Origin: Synechococcus sp. CBW1004
GTDB lineage: Bacteria; Cyanobacteriota; Cyanobacteriia; PCC-6307; Cyanobiaceae
NCBI RefSeq assembly: GCF_015840715.1
Contig: NZ_CP060397.1
Span: 2,686,686-2,750,685 of the forward strand
DNA: 64,000 nt
Reading direction: 5' to 3'
Both the position numbers and the translations under genes were made by a program. Under the pieces are notes generated by a model. It was not told where the DNA came from. It searched no databases and saw only the letters and a list, made by a program, of their open reading frames with translations. Within the stretch, counting starts at the first letter, position 1. Every line of letters begins with the position of its first letter. This document shows positions 11,653 to 23,176 of the stretch, in pieces.

Positions 11653-12421
11653 CTGCCTGCGCTTCGGGTGGAAGAGTCGTCGTGCCTGGTGGTTTACGGC
11701 ATCATCGCGCACCCGTGAACGCTTTGCCCGCACCACGCTGGGCAGTTTCTGGCTCGGTCTTTCCAACCTCCTCTCCATTTCGGTGCTTGCGGTTGTTTAC
11801 GGCACTGTGTTCAAGGTTGAGGATTTCAGCGCCTATGTCGTGTACCTGGGCACTGGTATGGTCGTCTGGAATTGCATTGCGGCGTCGATTCAGGCCTCGC
11901 CGGGTCTGTTCAAGTCCAACGCCTCTAATCTAAAAAACACGAATATTCATCCCATCTTTTATTCCCTGGAGGAGTGGTCCTTTCAGGTGCAGACTTTTCT
12001 GCAGTCTTTCCTGCTTGTTCTTCTCGCCCTCTCCATTTTTCAGTCCACCCTCCTGCTGCATCTGATGGGTGTTGGCTTGTTGCCCTTTCTCAATCTGCTA
12101 ATTTTCATCTACTGGTTTCCTTTGCTTGTCTGCCTGATCGGCGTACGCTATGAAGACTTCTTTCAGCTGATCCCAATCGTGCTTCAGCTGATGTTCTTAT
12201 TGTCTCCGATTCTGTATCAACGGGATGCCCTCGCCGGCCTCGCCTGGACTGCTGACTTCAATCCTCTTTATCGAGTTCTCTCTGGTCTGCGGGATGCGCT
12301 GATCAGCGGCCATCTCAACCTCACCCACTCGCTCCTGTTGCTTGCGATCAACGCTGCCGGCACCCTGGGAACCCTCTGGCTGCTCGAGCGCCAACGCCCC
12401 AGGCTGCCGTTCTTTGTCTGA
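11636..12421 (+). CDS. Polysaccharide ABC exporter, permease subunit (Wzm-like, ABC-2)
   Basis: This is the integral membrane partner of the preceding ATPase. The translation from ATG 11636 gives 261 aa with a cytosolic N-terminal helix, FARTTLGSFWLGLSNLL typical of ABC-2 polysaccharide permeases, and about six hydrophobic segments, including LAVVYGTVF, FLLVLLALSIF and LMFLLSPILY. The FNPLYRVLSGLRDALI motif near the end is characteristic of Wzm. ATG 11636 is preferred over an earlier frame-open position because it begins the recognisable family sequence and gives a short overlap with the ATPase gene. It is the last gene of the secA-led operon. Confidence 0.88.
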   Translation: MKPVADCLRFGWKSRRAWWFTASSRTRERFARTTLGSFWLGLSNLLSISVLAVVYGTVFKVEDFSAYVVYLGTGMVVWNCIAASIQASPGLFKSNASNLKNTNIHPIFYSLEEWSFQVQTFLQSFLLVLLALSIFQSTLLLHLMGVGLLPFLNLLIFIYWFPLLVCLIGVRYEDFFQLIPIVLQLMFLLSPILYQRDALAGLAWTADFNPLYRVLSGLRDALISGHLNLTHSLLLLAINAAGTLGTLWLLERQRPRLPFFV

Positions 12422-12455
12422 GGGTGACGTCCTTGGTGGATGGTGATCTTGCGTC

Positions 12456-13217
12456 CTATCCGCCTCGCATCGTTGGCTCCTCCCCGAGAAACTCCAGAAT
12501 CTCGCGATCGCGCAGGTTCTGGGCGGCGCCGGCACAGGGCTCGGCCAGGGGGCGGCCAGCCGCCACCTCGCGCAGGCAAGCCTGGGTGCGTGCCAGCTCG
12601 TTCTCGAGCGTGTCGATGCGCTCCATCAGGTTGCGGATCACGCGGGCTTCGGCATCGGGCAGGGCGGAGTGGGCCAGGGGGTCGATGCGCACGCCGCTCT
12701 GGTGGATGACCCGACCGGGGATACCCACCACCGTGCTGTCCGCCTCCACGTCGCGCAGGACGACTGAACCGGCGCCGATGCGGGTGTTGGCGCCCACCTG
12801 GATTGCCCCGAGCACCTTGGCGCCGGCACCGACCACCACGTTTTCGGCCAGGGTCGGGTGGCGTTTGCCGTGCTGCTTGCCCGTGCCCCCCAGGGTGACG
12901 CCCTGATACAGCAGGCAGCGGTCGCCTACCACGCTGGTCTCGCCGATCACCACGCCCATGCCGTGGTCGATGAACACGCCGCTGCCGATCCGCGCTCCCG
13001 GATGGATCTCCACGCCGGTGAGCAGCCGCCCCAGCTGGCTGAGCAGGCGCGCCAGCAGTGGCAACAGGGGCAGGCGGCTGCCCCAGAGGCGGTGGCTGAG
13101 GCGATGCAGCACCAGGGCATGCAGGCCCGGGTAGCAGAGCAGGATCTCGACGGTGCCCCGGGCGGCCGGATCCCGCTCACGGATGATCGCCAGATCGCAG
13201 CGGATGGCTTGCAGCAT
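12456..13217 (-). CDS. cysE: Serine O-acetyltransferase CysE
   Basis: This enzyme acetylates L-serine with acetyl-CoA to O-acetylserine, the substrate of cysteine synthase. Family landmarks are the N-terminal [21 protein letters not shown], the [19 protein letters not shown] hexapeptide coil with the catalytic His, and [20 protein letters not shown] followed by GKRHPTL. The left-handed beta-helix closes at [11 protein letters not shown]-terminal extension of about 80 residues is predicted to be helical or coiled ([15 protein letters not shown]), as in other picocyanobacteria. It is transcribed convergent to the ABC exporter genes. Confidence 0.96.
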   Translation of the reverse strand: MLQAIRCDLAIIRERDPAARGTVEILLCYPGLHALVLHRLSHRLWGSRLPLLPLLARLLSQLGRLLTGVEIHPGARIGSGVFIDHGMGVVIGETSVVGDRCLLYQGVTLGGTGKQHGKRHPTLAENVVVGAGAKVLGAIQVGANTRIGAGSVVLRDVEADSTVVGIPGRVIHQSGVRIDPLAHSALPDAEARVIRNLMERIDTLENELARTQACLREVAAGRPLAEPCAGAAQNLRDREILEFLGEEPTMRGG

Positions 13218-13249
13218 GAACCGCGTGAATCACCGGCCAGTATCGCCAG

Positions 13250-14239
13250 TCACACGGCCAGCAGGCCGATCTCCTTGCGCAGCTGATTGATCGTGGCCTT
13301 GCCCAGATAGCTCTGGGCGCAGTGCACCACCGGCAGTCGCATCAGCTGGGCGCGGTTCTGGCGCAGGGTCTGCTCCACCAGCGGCAGGCTGGGGCGGTCG
13401 CAGAGCACGTGGCTGGCGGCCCGCAGCAGCGCCAGCAGGCGGCTGCCGATGTCGGGATTGGCGGTCATCACCAGCAGTTCATTGCCGCGCATGCTGTGCA
13501 GGATTACCTCGGCGGCCCGCAGGATGCCCGGGCTGATGCTCACCAGGCCCACGCAGCTGCCGGCCCGCAGCTCCTTGAGCAGATCCAGCTCCTGGCGGAA
13601 GTCGTTGAGATCCACCGCCACGGCCCGCACCCCGTGGCTCTTGGCGATCTCCTCGACCGGCTGCAGGAAGTAGCGACTGGTGACCACCGTGCCCTGGCTG
13701 GAGCTCTCCAGCACCGCCTCCAGCTCCTCCATCGGCACCACCTCCACGGGCACCTCCAGGCTCGGGGTGAGCTCCTCGGCGATCAGATGGGAGGCGCCGA
13801 TGTCCTCGCGGGGGGTGGAGACCAGCACGCGGGCGCCACAGCGCAGGCGCCAGTCGATCTCGTGGGTGAGCAGCTCGCGGGCCTGCTGGAGGGTGCAGCC
13901 GGCGTTCAGCAGGCCGTCGACGCTCTGGCGCACCTCCCGATCGATGTCGGGCAGGGTCTTGTGGCGCAGCCCCGGAGGTGGCTTGATCTCGCGCGGCTTC
14001 TGCTGATCGCGCACATAGATGCCCGAACCGGCCATGGCCTCCACCACACCGTCGGTCTCCAGCTGGCGGTACACCTTGCTGATCGTGTTGCGATGCAGGC
14101 CGGTCTGCATGGCGAGCTGGCGGGTGCTCGGCAACCGATGCCCGGGCGGATAATGGCGGGCGGCGATGGCGAAACAGATCTGGTTGTACAGCTGGGTGGA
14201 CGCCGGGATGTCGCTTTCCTGCTGGATGTGGAATCGCAC
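13250..14239 (-). CDS. GntR-family transcriptional regulator with long C-terminal domain
   Basis: This is a DNA-binding regulator. Residues about 10-80 are a GntR winged helix: QLYNQICFAIAARHYPPGHR, then LPSTRQLAMQTGLHRNTISK and YRQLETDGVVEAMAGSGIYV. The remaining 250 residues form an alpha/beta domain not obviously of the FadR, HutC or aminotransferase types; it contains repeated segments such as VVTSRYFLQPVEEIAKSHG that resemble a periplasmic-binding or sugar-phosphate fold. Start GTG 14239 is chosen because the family sequence begins with RFHIQQESDIPAS; an in-frame ATG further upstream gives a longer N-terminus without similarity. It is divergent from the hydrolase gene, a plausible target. 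The ligand is unknown. Confidence 0.85.
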   Translation of the reverse strand: MRFHIQQESDIPASTQLYNQICFAIAARHYPPGHRLPSTRQLAMQTGLHRNTISKVYRQLETDGVVEAMAGSGIYVRDQQKPREIKPPPGLRHKTLPDIDREVRQSVDGLLNAGCTLQQARELLTHEIDWRLRCGARVLVSTPREDIGASHLIAEELTPSLEVPVEVVPMEELEAVLESSSQGTVVTSRYFLQPVEEIAKSHGVRAVAVDLNDFRQELDLLKELRAGSCVGLVSISPGILRAAEVILHSMRGNELLVMTANPDIGSRLLALLRAASHVLCDRPSLPLVEQTLRQNRAQLMRLPVVHCAQSYLGKATINQLRKEIGLLAV

Positions 14240-14416
14240 GCCGGGTGGGCCAGATGGAATCGCGGCCACCCTACGGAGCTTTTGCCCCCGTGACAATTCC
14301 CCCGTTGGCATAGGAGGATGTGCCGGGTTGTGACGGTTGGGCTGGACAGCGCCTCCGTGCTCCTTCCCGCTGACCGGCCGCCGCTGACCGGCAGCCCCTG
14401 ACCTTGCCCGGCTCGC
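14240..14416. other. Divergent intergenic region, GntR regulator / hydrolase
   Basis: This 177-bp spacer must hold the promoters of both divergent genes. I cannot pick out a convincing GntR operator palindrome or -10 box by eye. Confidence 0.4.
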
Positions 14417-15223
14417 GTGATCGATCCAGCCGCTCCGTCTCCTGCCGGCCTCCCGGAGCCGTCCGCCCCTGTCCGGGGCGAGTGGCAGCTTGTGCCTCCC
14501 CGCCAGGGCGAGGGGAGTGGCGTGCCGTTGCGCTGCTGGCTGTCGCTGCCTGCGGACCGCCCGCCCAGGGCCGGTGTGCTGGTGCTGCCGGAGGTGTTCG
14601 GGATCAACGCCTGGGTGCGATCGGTCGCCGACCGGCTGGCGTCGGCCGGCTATGCCGCCCTGGCCGTGCCCCTGTTCGCCCGCACGGCGCCGGAGCTGGA
14701 GCTCGGCTACGACGAGGCCTCCCTGCAGTTGGGTCGCTCCCACAAGGAGCGCACCGAGGCCGTCACCCTGCTGGCTGATGTGGAGCAGGCGGCGGAATGG
14801 CTGGCTGAGCGGATCGCCGATCCCGTCGCTCCGCTCGGTTGCGTCGGCTTCTGCTTCGGCGGCCATGTGGCCATGCTGGCGGCCACGCTTCCTGGCATCG
14901 CCGCGACCTGCGATTTCTACGGGGCGGGTGTCGCCGGTGCTCGTCCCGGTGGTGGGGCTCCCACCCTGTCCGAGCTATCACGGATCCAAGGCCGGCTGTA
15001 CTGCTTCTGCGGTGAGGCGGATCCGCTGATCCGCGAGGGTGATGTGCGCGCGATCGAGGGAGCTCTGGCGGCAGCTGCCGAACCGGAGCGGCATCGGCTG
15101 ATCCGGGTGCCCGGTGCCGGGCACGGGTATCTCTGCGAGGCCCGCAGGGATTTCCATCCCGAGGGGGCCGCCCAGGGGTGGCGGACGATGCTGGCCTTGT
15201 TCGAGGAGGTTCTGGGCCGCTGA
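14417..15223 (+). CDS. Dienelactone-hydrolase family protein
   Basis: This is an alpha/beta hydrolase of the dienelactone hydrolase family. The Cys nucleophile is in the GFCFGGH elbow (Cys146 counted from GTG 14417), the acid is in CFCGEADPLI, and the His is in VPGAGHGYLCEARRDFH. VLVLPEVFGINAWVRSVADRLA is the typical early strand-helix with the oxyanion-site Glu. Family members hydrolyse cyclic esters such as carboxymethylenebutenolide; the true substrate in cyanobacteria is not known. The N-terminal 30 residues are Pro/Ala-rich, so the real start may be later than GTG 14417. It is divergent from the GntR regulator. Confidence 0.88.
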   Translation: MIDPAAPSPAGLPEPSAPVRGEWQLVPPRQGEGSGVPLRCWLSLPADRPPRAGVLVLPEVFGINAWVRSVADRLASAGYAALAVPLFARTAPELELGYDEASLQLGRSHKERTEAVTLLADVEQAAEWLAERIADPVAPLGCVGFCFGGHVAMLAATLPGIAATCDFYGAGVAGARPGGGAPTLSELSRIQGRLYCFCGEADPLIREGDVRAIEGALAAAAEPERHRLIRVPGAGHGYLCEARRDFHPEGAAQGWRTMLALFEEVLGR

Positions 15224-15351
15224 GCGGGTGCTCAGGCGGCACCTCGCCGAGGGTTCTGTGGACGCAGGCCCCTTTGGGGGGAAGGAAACGCTCGGGTGCT
15301 GGGCAGAGCGACGGCTCCTGCAGGCGAGTGGCTCTGCCGGCCGGGACGGGC

Positions 15352-16020
15352 TCAGGGCTGGGCGGTTTCGGCCCTGGCGGCCGGAGCCGATGCACCGTTG
15401 GGGCTGACCTTGGCCGGGGCGGGCGAACCGGTGCCTGCGGCGGCAGCTGGCTTGCCGCTGGTCTTGGCGACCGCCTGCTTGCGCGGAGACAGGAACATGA
15501 TCATGTTGCGGCCCTCACGCTTGGGCGGCTGCTGGATCTCGGCGTTCTCCTCGAGATCCTTGGCGATGCGCAGCAGCAGGGTCTCGGCCAGGGCGGTGTG
15601 CTGGATCTCACGACCGCGGAAGATCACCGTGCACTTGACCTTGTCGCCGGCCTTGAGGAAGCGCGTGGCCTGACCGATGCGCACCTGGTAGTCATGCGAA
15701 TCGATCTTGTAGCGCATCTTGACCTCCTTGACCTCGGTCTGGTGCGACTTCTTCTTGGCTTCCTTGGCCTTCTTCTCCTGCTCGAACTTGTACTTGCCGT
15801 AATCCATCACCCGGCACACGGGCGGATCGGCCTTCTCGCTCACCAGCACCAGATCGAGCTCGCGCTCTCGGGCCACCTCCAGAGCTCTCTCCCGCGTGAT
15901 CACTCCCAGCTGACTGCCGTCGGCATCGACCACCCGCAGGTTGGGGTAACTGATGCGGTCGTTGATGTTGGGGAGCTCCCGCACGGGAGCGCGGCGATCA
16001 AAACGGGGGCGGGGAGGCAT
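15352..16020 (-). CDS. infC: Translation initiation factor IF-3
   Basis: IF-3 binds the 30S subunit, prevents 70S joining and checks the start codon. The N-domain begins [20 protein letters not shown] and carries [15 protein letters not shown]; the Lys-rich linker [20 protein letters not shown] leads into the C-domain ([26 protein letters not shown], then [16 protein letters not shown]). About 40 residues of Ala/Pro-rich tail follow, beyond the usual end, as in other marine picocyanobacteria. It lies 20 bp downstream of miaA on the same strand and is probably cotranscribed with it. Confidence 0.97.
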   Translation of the reverse strand: MPPRPRFDRRAPVRELPNINDRISYPNLRVVDADGSQLGVITRERALEVARERELDLVLVSEKADPPVCRVMDYGKYKFEQEKKAKEAKKKSHQTEVKEVKMRYKIDSHDYQVRIGQATRFLKAGDKVKCTVIFRGREIQHTALAETLLLRIAKDLEENAEIQQPPKREGRNMIMFLSPRKQAVAKTSGKPAAAAGTGSPAPAKVSPNGASAPAARAETAQP

Positions 16021-16040
16021 TCACAGGTGCAGTAAGGAAC

Positions 16041-17060
16041 TCACCCTAGGCCTTGCAGGGCCTCCAGCACACCCCGCCGAAGCACATCGCTGTCGTTGCC
16101 GCCGCCGTGGCGGCGATCTGCACCGGCCACGGCGCTGCTGGCCGGTGCGGAGCCCTCCGCCGATCGGCCTGCCGCTGGCAGGGCCTCCAGCCAGCGGGGC
16201 CGGTGCTGCCGGCGGAACCAGGTGCGCTGGCGCCTGGCGTACTGACGCGTGCGCCGTTCCGTGATCGCCATCGCCTCCGGCTCCGTCAGATCCCCCGCCA
16301 GCACCCGGCGGGCCTCGTCGTAGCCGATCGTCTCCAGCAGCGGGCAACTTGAGCCGTACCGCTCGATCAGCCGCCGGGTTTCCGCCAGCAGGCCCTGGGC
16401 GTAGAGGCCGGCGGTGCGGCTGCGGATGCGCTCGGCCAGATCCGGCGGATCGAGACCGAATTCGAGAACGCGCCAGGGCGGAGGGCTGCGGCGCTGCTGG
16501 CTGCTGAGCGTGCGGCCGGTGGCGTAGAGCACCTCCAGGGCCCGCTGGGTGCGCACGGCGTCGCCCGACAGAATCCGCGCGCCCGCCTCCGGATCGACCA
16601 GCTGCAGCATCCGGTGGCACTGCGGCTGCCCCAGGGCGGCGAACTGCTCACGCAGTCCCGGCTGCGGTGGCACCGCCGGTGGTTGCAGGCCTTCGAGCAA
16701 GGCCTTGAGATAGAGGCCGGTGCCGCCCACCAGCAGGGCCACCCCGCGGCGGCGGTGTTCGGCCGCGATCGCCACCTCGGCCAGAGCCGTGAACTCCTGC
16801 AGGGTGATCGGCTGGTCCGGTGCGCGCAGATCGAGCAGTTCATGGCGCACCCGCCGACGCTGCTCCGCCGTCGGTTTGGCGGTGCCGATGTCCATCTCCC
16901 GGTAGAGCTGGCGGGAATCCACCGACAGCACCGCCAGATCCAGGGCCTCCGCCAGCTCGATCGCCAGGGCCGTCTTGCCGCTGGCGGTCGGCCCCATCAG
17001 GGCGATCACCAGCGGACGCGGATCGTCGCCATGACTCGGGTCGCGCAGGGGCTTGGACAC
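16041..17060 (-). CDS. miaA: tRNA dimethylallyltransferase MiaA
   Basis: MiaA transfers dimethylallyl from DMAPP to A37 of tRNAs that read UNN codons. The P-loop is [14 protein letters not shown] (near residue 20), followed by [18 protein letters not shown], which is diagnostic. [34 protein letters not shown] and [10 protein letters not shown] (the tRNA-binding end) complete the family signature. A low-complexity tail of about 45 residues ([14 protein letters not shown] and onward) is extra. It is divergent from gyrB and precedes infC, an arrangement I recall from picocyanobacteria. Confidence 0.97.
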   Translation of the reverse strand: MSKPLRDPSHGDDPRPLVIALMGPTASGKTALAIELAEALDLAVLSVDSRQLYREMDIGTAKPTAEQRRRVRHELLDLRAPDQPITLQEFTALAEVAIAAEHRRRGVALLVGGTGLYLKALLEGLQPPAVPPQPGLREQFAALGQPQCHRMLQLVDPEAGARILSGDAVRTQRALEVLYATGRTLSSQQRRSPPPWRVLEFGLDPPDLAERIRSRTAGLYAQGLLAETRRLIERYGSSCPLLETIGYDEARRVLAGDLTEPEAMAITERRTRQYARRQRTWFRRQHRPRWLEALPAAGRSAEGSAPASSAVAGADRRHGGGNDSDVLRRGVLEALQGLG

Positions 17061-19294
<2,234 letters not shown>

Positions 19295-19297
19295 TCG

Positions 19298-19648
19298 ATG
19301 GGCGCGTCTGTCTCCGTTCGTGCTGGCGTTCGTGGGTGGCCTGCCCTGCGCTGGGCTGCCTTGCTCGGGTTTGCCCTCCTGGCACCCGCGGCCCTGCCTG
19401 CCGGTGGCGCGGAACGGCGGTTACCCGAGGTACGGCGTCGTCAGAGCGCTCTGGAACCGTTGCTCAGCTCCGCCTGCCAGAGCCTGCGCTGTGCTCCCGA
19501 GCGTCAGGCCCCGGTCCTCGCCCGCGTGGATGCGGGTGTGCCGATGCGGGTGCTGCGCCAGTGGTTTTCGCCTCAGGGGCGTCGCTGGCTGCAGGTGGAG
19601 GCGGTCTCGGCCTGTGGTCGCCCCTCCCGAGGCTGGATGAGCAGCTGA
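19298..19648 (+). CDS. Secreted SH3-like domain protein (116 aa)
   Basis: This is a small exported protein. Residues 1-37 form a signal peptide (basic start, hydrophobic LRWAALLGFALLAPAALPAG, Ala-rich cleavage region). The mature part resembles a bacterial SH3-like fold: a CQSLRCAPERQAPVLARVDAGVPMRVLRQW stretch, then GRRWLQVEAVSACGRPSRGWM. Three Cys in the mature part could form a disulfide. It begins 4 bp after gyrB, so it may be cotranscribed, though it is unlikely to be related in function. The role is unknown; such domains often bind peptidoglycan. Confidence 0.75.
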   Translation: MGASVSVRAGVRGWPALRWAALLGFALLAPAALPAGGAERRLPEVRRRQSALEPLLSSACQSLRCAPERQAPVLARVDAGVPMRVLRQWFSPQGRRWLQVEAVSACGRPSRGWMSS

Positions 19649-19725
19649 GGCGCGCCTGCGCCGATGGGTGTTCGGGGGGCTCACCCGCGCGGATCGTGAT
19701 CGGTCCAAAGCGGAGGACCCTCCTG

Positions 19726-19750
19726 TGCTCTGCTCTGCTCTGCTCTGCTC
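19726..19750. repeat. Tandem repeat (TGCTC)x5
   Basis: Five exact copies of the pentamer TGCTC lie in the spacer between the SH3-like gene and the peroxidase gene. It is a small simple-sequence repeat in non-coding DNA and could vary in copy number between strains. Confidence 0.85.
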
Positions 19751-19859
19751 TGACGGGATCTGACCCGCGAGCCGAGAGGACCTCCGGGGGCTGTCCAGAC
19801 CAGCCTCCGGCCCGCAGGCTGCAGATCCCTGGGATGGATGGGCTGATGCGGGTGAGCGC

Positions 19860-20351
19860 TCAGCCCGCCAGAGCTGCCTCGATCGCGGCTTTCAGCTCGG
19901 CTGCCTCGGGCTCCACGCCGCTCTTGAAGCGCGCCAGCACCGTGCCGTCGCGGCCGACCAGAAACTTCTCGAAGTTCCAGGCCACCGGGCCGGCCGGTTC
20001 GGTCTGGGTGAGGGTGGTGTAAAGCGCTTCCGCCATGGTCACCTTGTCGAGCAGCTCGAAGCTGGCCCCGTAGGTGGTGGAGCAGAACTGCTGGATCTCC
20101 GGCAGGCTGCCCGGTTCCTGGGCGCCGAAGTCGTTGCAGGGGAAGCCCAGCACCTCCAGACCCTGCGCTCCATAGCTCTCCTGCAGTGCCTGCAGGCCCG
20201 CGTACTGCCGGGTGAAGCCGCAGCGGCTGGCCACGTTGACGATCAGCAGCACCTTGCCGGCCCAGTCGCCGAGGCGGCGTTCAGCGCCTGAGGCGTCGCG
20301 CACCACGACCTCTGTGACGTTGACGGACGGGCTGCTGGCGGAGGCGGTCAT
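19860..20351 (-). CDS. Glutathione-peroxidase family thiol peroxidase
   Basis: This protein of 163 aa should reduce hydrogen or lipid hydroperoxides. The peroxidatic Cys is Cys44 in NVASRCGFTRQY, FPCNDFGAQEPG carries the conserved Gln, and WNFEKFLVGRDG the conserved Trp. The Cys in QQFCSTTYGASF (about residue 90) matches the resolving Cys of thioredoxin-dependent members, so electrons probably come from thioredoxin and not glutathione. It contains Cys and not selenocysteine. It is divergent from mgtE with a 75-bp spacer. Confidence 0.92.
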   Translation of the reverse strand: MTASASSPSVNVTEVVVRDASGAERRLGDWAGKVLLIVNVASRCGFTRQYAGLQALQESYGAQGLEVLGFPCNDFGAQEPGSLPEIQQFCSTTYGASFELLDKVTMAEALYTTLTQTEPAGPVAWNFEKFLVGRDGTVLARFKSGVEPEAAELKAAIEAALAG

Positions 20352-20426
20352 GGACGAAGTGCTCAGGGATGCCTGGGACCCTAACCACCAGCCTCATACA
20401 CTTCGCAGCAGGGCTCGGGCGGGTCG

Positions 20427-21806
20427 ATGGGCGAGAGTTCCGCCATTGCTGAGGTGGTCGCACGCCAGCTGGAAGGCCTGCTGGAGGCGGCCAACTACGA
20501 CGGCGCCAAGCTGCTGCTGCAACCGGTGCAGCCGGTCGACGCCGCCGAGGCGATCGGGACGCTGCCGCGCACCCTGCAGGCCCTTGCCTTCCGCCTGCTG
20601 CCCAAGGACGAGGCGATCGAGGTCTATGAATACCTGGAGCCGCCTGTGCAGCAGAGCCTGCTGGAGCGCATGCGCTCCGGTGAGGTGCTCGAACTGGTGG
20701 AGGAGATGTCACCCGATGACCGGGTGCGCCTCTTCGATGAGCTGCCCGCCAAGGTGGTGCGGCGCCTGCTGGCGGAGCTGAGCCCTGCCGAGCGCCGCGT
20801 CACGGCTCAGATGCTCGGCTACGAGGCCGAGACCGCCGGGAGGTTGATGACGCCTGAGTTCATCGATCTCAAGGAGTTCCACAGTGCCGCCCAGGCCCTC
20901 GAGATCGTGCGCCGCCGCGCCCGCGACACCGAGACGATCTACGCCCTTTACGTCACGGACGCCTCGCGTCACCTCACCGGCATGCTGTCGCTGCGCGATC
21001 TGGTGACGGCCGATCCGGAGGATCGCCTCGGTGATGTGATGACGCGCGAGGTGGTCAGCGTCAGCACCGACACCGATCAGGAGGAGGTGGCGCGTGTGAT
21101 CCAGCGCTACGACTTTCTGGCTGTTCCCGTGGTGGATCGGGAGCAGCGGTTGGTGGGGATCGTCACCGTCGACGACATCATCGACGTGATCCAGCAGGAG
21201 GCCACCCGCGACCTGTACGCCGCCGGTGCGGTCCAGGCCGGTGACGAGGACGATTACTTCCAGAGCAACCTGTTCACGATCGCCCGCAGGCGGGTGTTGT
21301 GGCTGCTGGTGCTGCTGCTCGCCAACAGTGGCACCGCCGCGGTGATCGCCTCCGAGGATGCGGTGCTCAAGCAGGTGGTGGTGCTCGCCGCCTTCATCCC
21401 GCTGCTGATCGGTACGGGCGGCAATGTCGGCGCCCAGAGTTCCACCGTGGTGATCCGCGGTCTCAGCACCCAGCGCCTTCAGGCCCTGGGCCCGGCGATG
21501 GCGATCGGGCGTGAGGCGGTGGCCGGTGCCCTGCTCGGTCTGCTGATGCTGCTGGTGGTCGTCCCCTGGGCCGCCTATGTCTCTCATGGCAACTGGGTGG
21601 TGGCCGGCGCCGCCGGCATCAGCCTGGTGGCGATCACCACCCTGGCGGCCACCGCCGGAGCGGCCCTGCCCCTGCTGTTCAACCGCATCGGTCTGGACCC
21701 GGCCCTGATGTCGGCCCCCTTCATCGCCACCGCCACCGATGTGGCCGGGGTGTTCATCTACCTGCAGACAGCCGGCGCCCTGCTCCGTCGCTTCCCCGCT
21801 GGCTGA
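20427..21806 (+). CDS. mgtE: Magnesium transporter MgtE
   Basis: This is an inner-membrane Mg2+ channel gated by cytosolic Mg2+. The order is an N-terminal superhelical MgtE domain (about 1-140; MSPDDRVRLFDELPAKVVRRL), two CBS domains (about 140-265; TDTDQEEVARVIQRYDFLAVPV and IVTVDDIIDVIQQEATRD), then five membrane segments from about residue 285. The pore sequence FIPLLIGTGGNVGAQSSTVV and the PFIATATDVAGVFIYLQTA helix are diagnostic. The length of 459 aa is normal. Regulation by Mg2+ is built into the protein; no M-box riboswitch is visible upstream. Confidence 0.96.
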   Translation: MGESSAIAEVVARQLEGLLEAANYDGAKLLLQPVQPVDAAEAIGTLPRTLQALAFRLLPKDEAIEVYEYLEPPVQQSLLERMRSGEVLELVEEMSPDDRVRLFDELPAKVVRRLLAELSPAERRVTAQMLGYEAETAGRLMTPEFIDLKEFHSAAQALEIVRRRARDTETIYALYVTDASRHLTGMLSLRDLVTADPEDRLGDVMTREVVSVSTDTDQEEVARVIQRYDFLAVPVVDREQRLVGIVTVDDIIDVIQQEATRDLYAAGAVQAGDEDDYFQSNLFTIARRRVLWLLVLLLANSGTAAVIASEDAVLKQVVVLAAFIPLLIGTGGNVGAQSSTVVIRGLSTQRLQALGPAMAIGREAVAGALLGLLMLLVVVPWAAYVSHGNWVVAGAAGISLVAITTLAATAGAALPLLFNRIGLDPALMSAPFIATATDVAGVFIYLQTAGALLRRFPAG

Positions 21807-22119
21807 AGCTGGAGGGGCCCCACCCGATCCCAGGGCTGGTGATGCCTGGGGGCAGGCCTGCAGTCGCTCAGGTCGCCGATCGCCGGGATGAGAGATCCAT
21901 CCGCCAGACCGGTGGCGACCGGTGGTGCTGAGCCTCGGGAGGTGACCCTCGCTGCGGGATGGCCAGACCGGGGTTGGAGCCGGTGTCCGACAGGCCTCCG
22001 CGGGCAGTGTGACGGCTTGCCGCGACCTCCTTCCCGCCCCTGGGGTAACCCGATCGGCTGGATGAGAGGCATTCACACTTCTTCAGGTTAGGCTTTACAA
22101 AGCGTCAAAAGGCTGGCCC
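21807..22119. other. Gene-free segment upstream of sigma factor gene
   Basis: These 313 bases hold no supported gene. The last 50 bases (around 22080-22110) turn less GC-rich (TTCTTCAGGTTAGGCTTTACAAAGCG), the likely place for the sigma factor promoter, but no clear -35/-10 pair can be assigned. Confidence 0.4.
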
Positions 22120-23172
22120 GTGGTTGTCGCCGTGTTTTCTCCCCAGGCTTCCTCCCCCGCCGCCCAGAGCGGTGCCGGTGAGGCGGTCCCCCGCGCCGCC
22201 GCCCAGGCGGCACGCGTGCTGCCCTCGATCGATGGCGATCTGGTGCGCTCCTACCTGCGCGACATCGGCCGCGTGCCGCTGCTCAGCCATGAGCAGGAGA
22301 TCACCCTGGGCCGTCAGGTGCAGGAGCTGATGCAGATCGAGGAGCTGCGCGAGGAATTGCGCCTGCGCTCCGGTGGCGAGGAACCCACGCTCGAGGCTCT
22401 CGCCGAGGCGGCAGGCCTGGCGCCGGCGCTGCTCCGCCGCCGCCTGCAGGCCGGCCGCCGCGCCAAGGAGCGCATGGTCGCCGCCAACCTGCGCCTGGTG
22501 GTGAGCGTCGCCAAGAAGTACACCCGCCGCAACATGGAGCTTCTGGATCTGATCCAGGAGGGCACGATCGGCCTGGTGCGCGGCGTCGAGAAGTTCGACC
22601 CCACCCGCGGCTACAAGTTCTCCACCTACGCCTACTGGTGGATCCGCCAGGGCATCACCCGGGCGATCGCCGAGAAGAGCCGCACGATCCGCTTGCCGAT
22701 CCACATCACTGAGACGCTCAACAAACTCAAGAAGGGCCAGCGTGAGCTCAGCCAGGAGCTGGGTCGCACCCCCACCGTCAGCGAGCTCGCCCAGTTCGTC
22801 GAGCTGCCCGAGGAGGAGGTGAAGGATCTGTTGTGGCGGGCCCGCCAGCCGGTGAGCCTCGAGACGAAGGTCGGTGATGGCGACGACACGGAGCTGCTCG
22901 ACCTGCTGCCGGGCGAGGGCACCGGTCCTGATGAGCTGGTGGATGGCGAATGTCTCAAGGGCGACCTGCGCGCCCTGCTCGAGCAGCTGCCCGATCCCCA
23001 GGGCCGCGTGCTGAAGATGCGCTACGGCATCGATGGCGATGAGCCGATGAGCCTCACCGGCATCGGCCGCATCCTCGGGATCAGCCGCGACCGCGTCCGT
23101 AATCTCGAACGCGATGGCCTGGCCGGCCTGCGCCGTCTCAGCGACGCTGTGCAGGCCTACGTCGTCGCCTGA
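22120..23172 (+). CDS. RNA polymerase sigma factor, group 2 (sigma-70 family)
   Basis: This is an alternative primary-like sigma factor of the SigB/C/D kind common in cyanobacteria. Region 1.2 is [18 protein letters not shown]; regions 2.1-2.4 run [28 protein letters not shown] to [20 protein letters not shown]; region 3 contains [20 protein letters not shown]; region 4.2 is [20 protein letters not shown]. At 350 aa without region 1.1 acid repeats it is shorter than the principal SigA, so it probably serves stress or nutrient responses. GTG 22120 is the start used here. A 2OG-oxygenase-like gene follows 4 bp downstream. Confidence 0.93.
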   Translation: MVVAVFSPQASSPAAQSGAGEAVPRAAAQAARVLPSIDGDLVRSYLRDIGRVPLLSHEQEITLGRQVQELMQIEELREELRLRSGGEEPTLEALAEAAGLAPALLRRRLQAGRRAKERMVAANLRLVVSVAKKYTRRNMELLDLIQEGTIGLVRGVEKFDPTRGYKFSTYAYWWIRQGITRAIAEKSRTIRLPIHITETLNKLKKGQRELSQELGRTPTVSELAQFVELPEEEVKDLLWRARQPVSLETKVGDGDDTELLDLLPGEGTGPDELVDGECLKGDLRALLEQLPDPQGRVLKMRYGIDGDEPMSLTGIGRILGISRDRVRNLERDGLAGLRRLSDAVQAYVVA

Positions 23173-23176
23173 CCGG

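Noticed and set aside
20352-20426. Possible Mg2+ riboswitch upstream of mgtE
   Set aside because: The spacer is only 75 bp, too short for an M-box, and shows no matching core.
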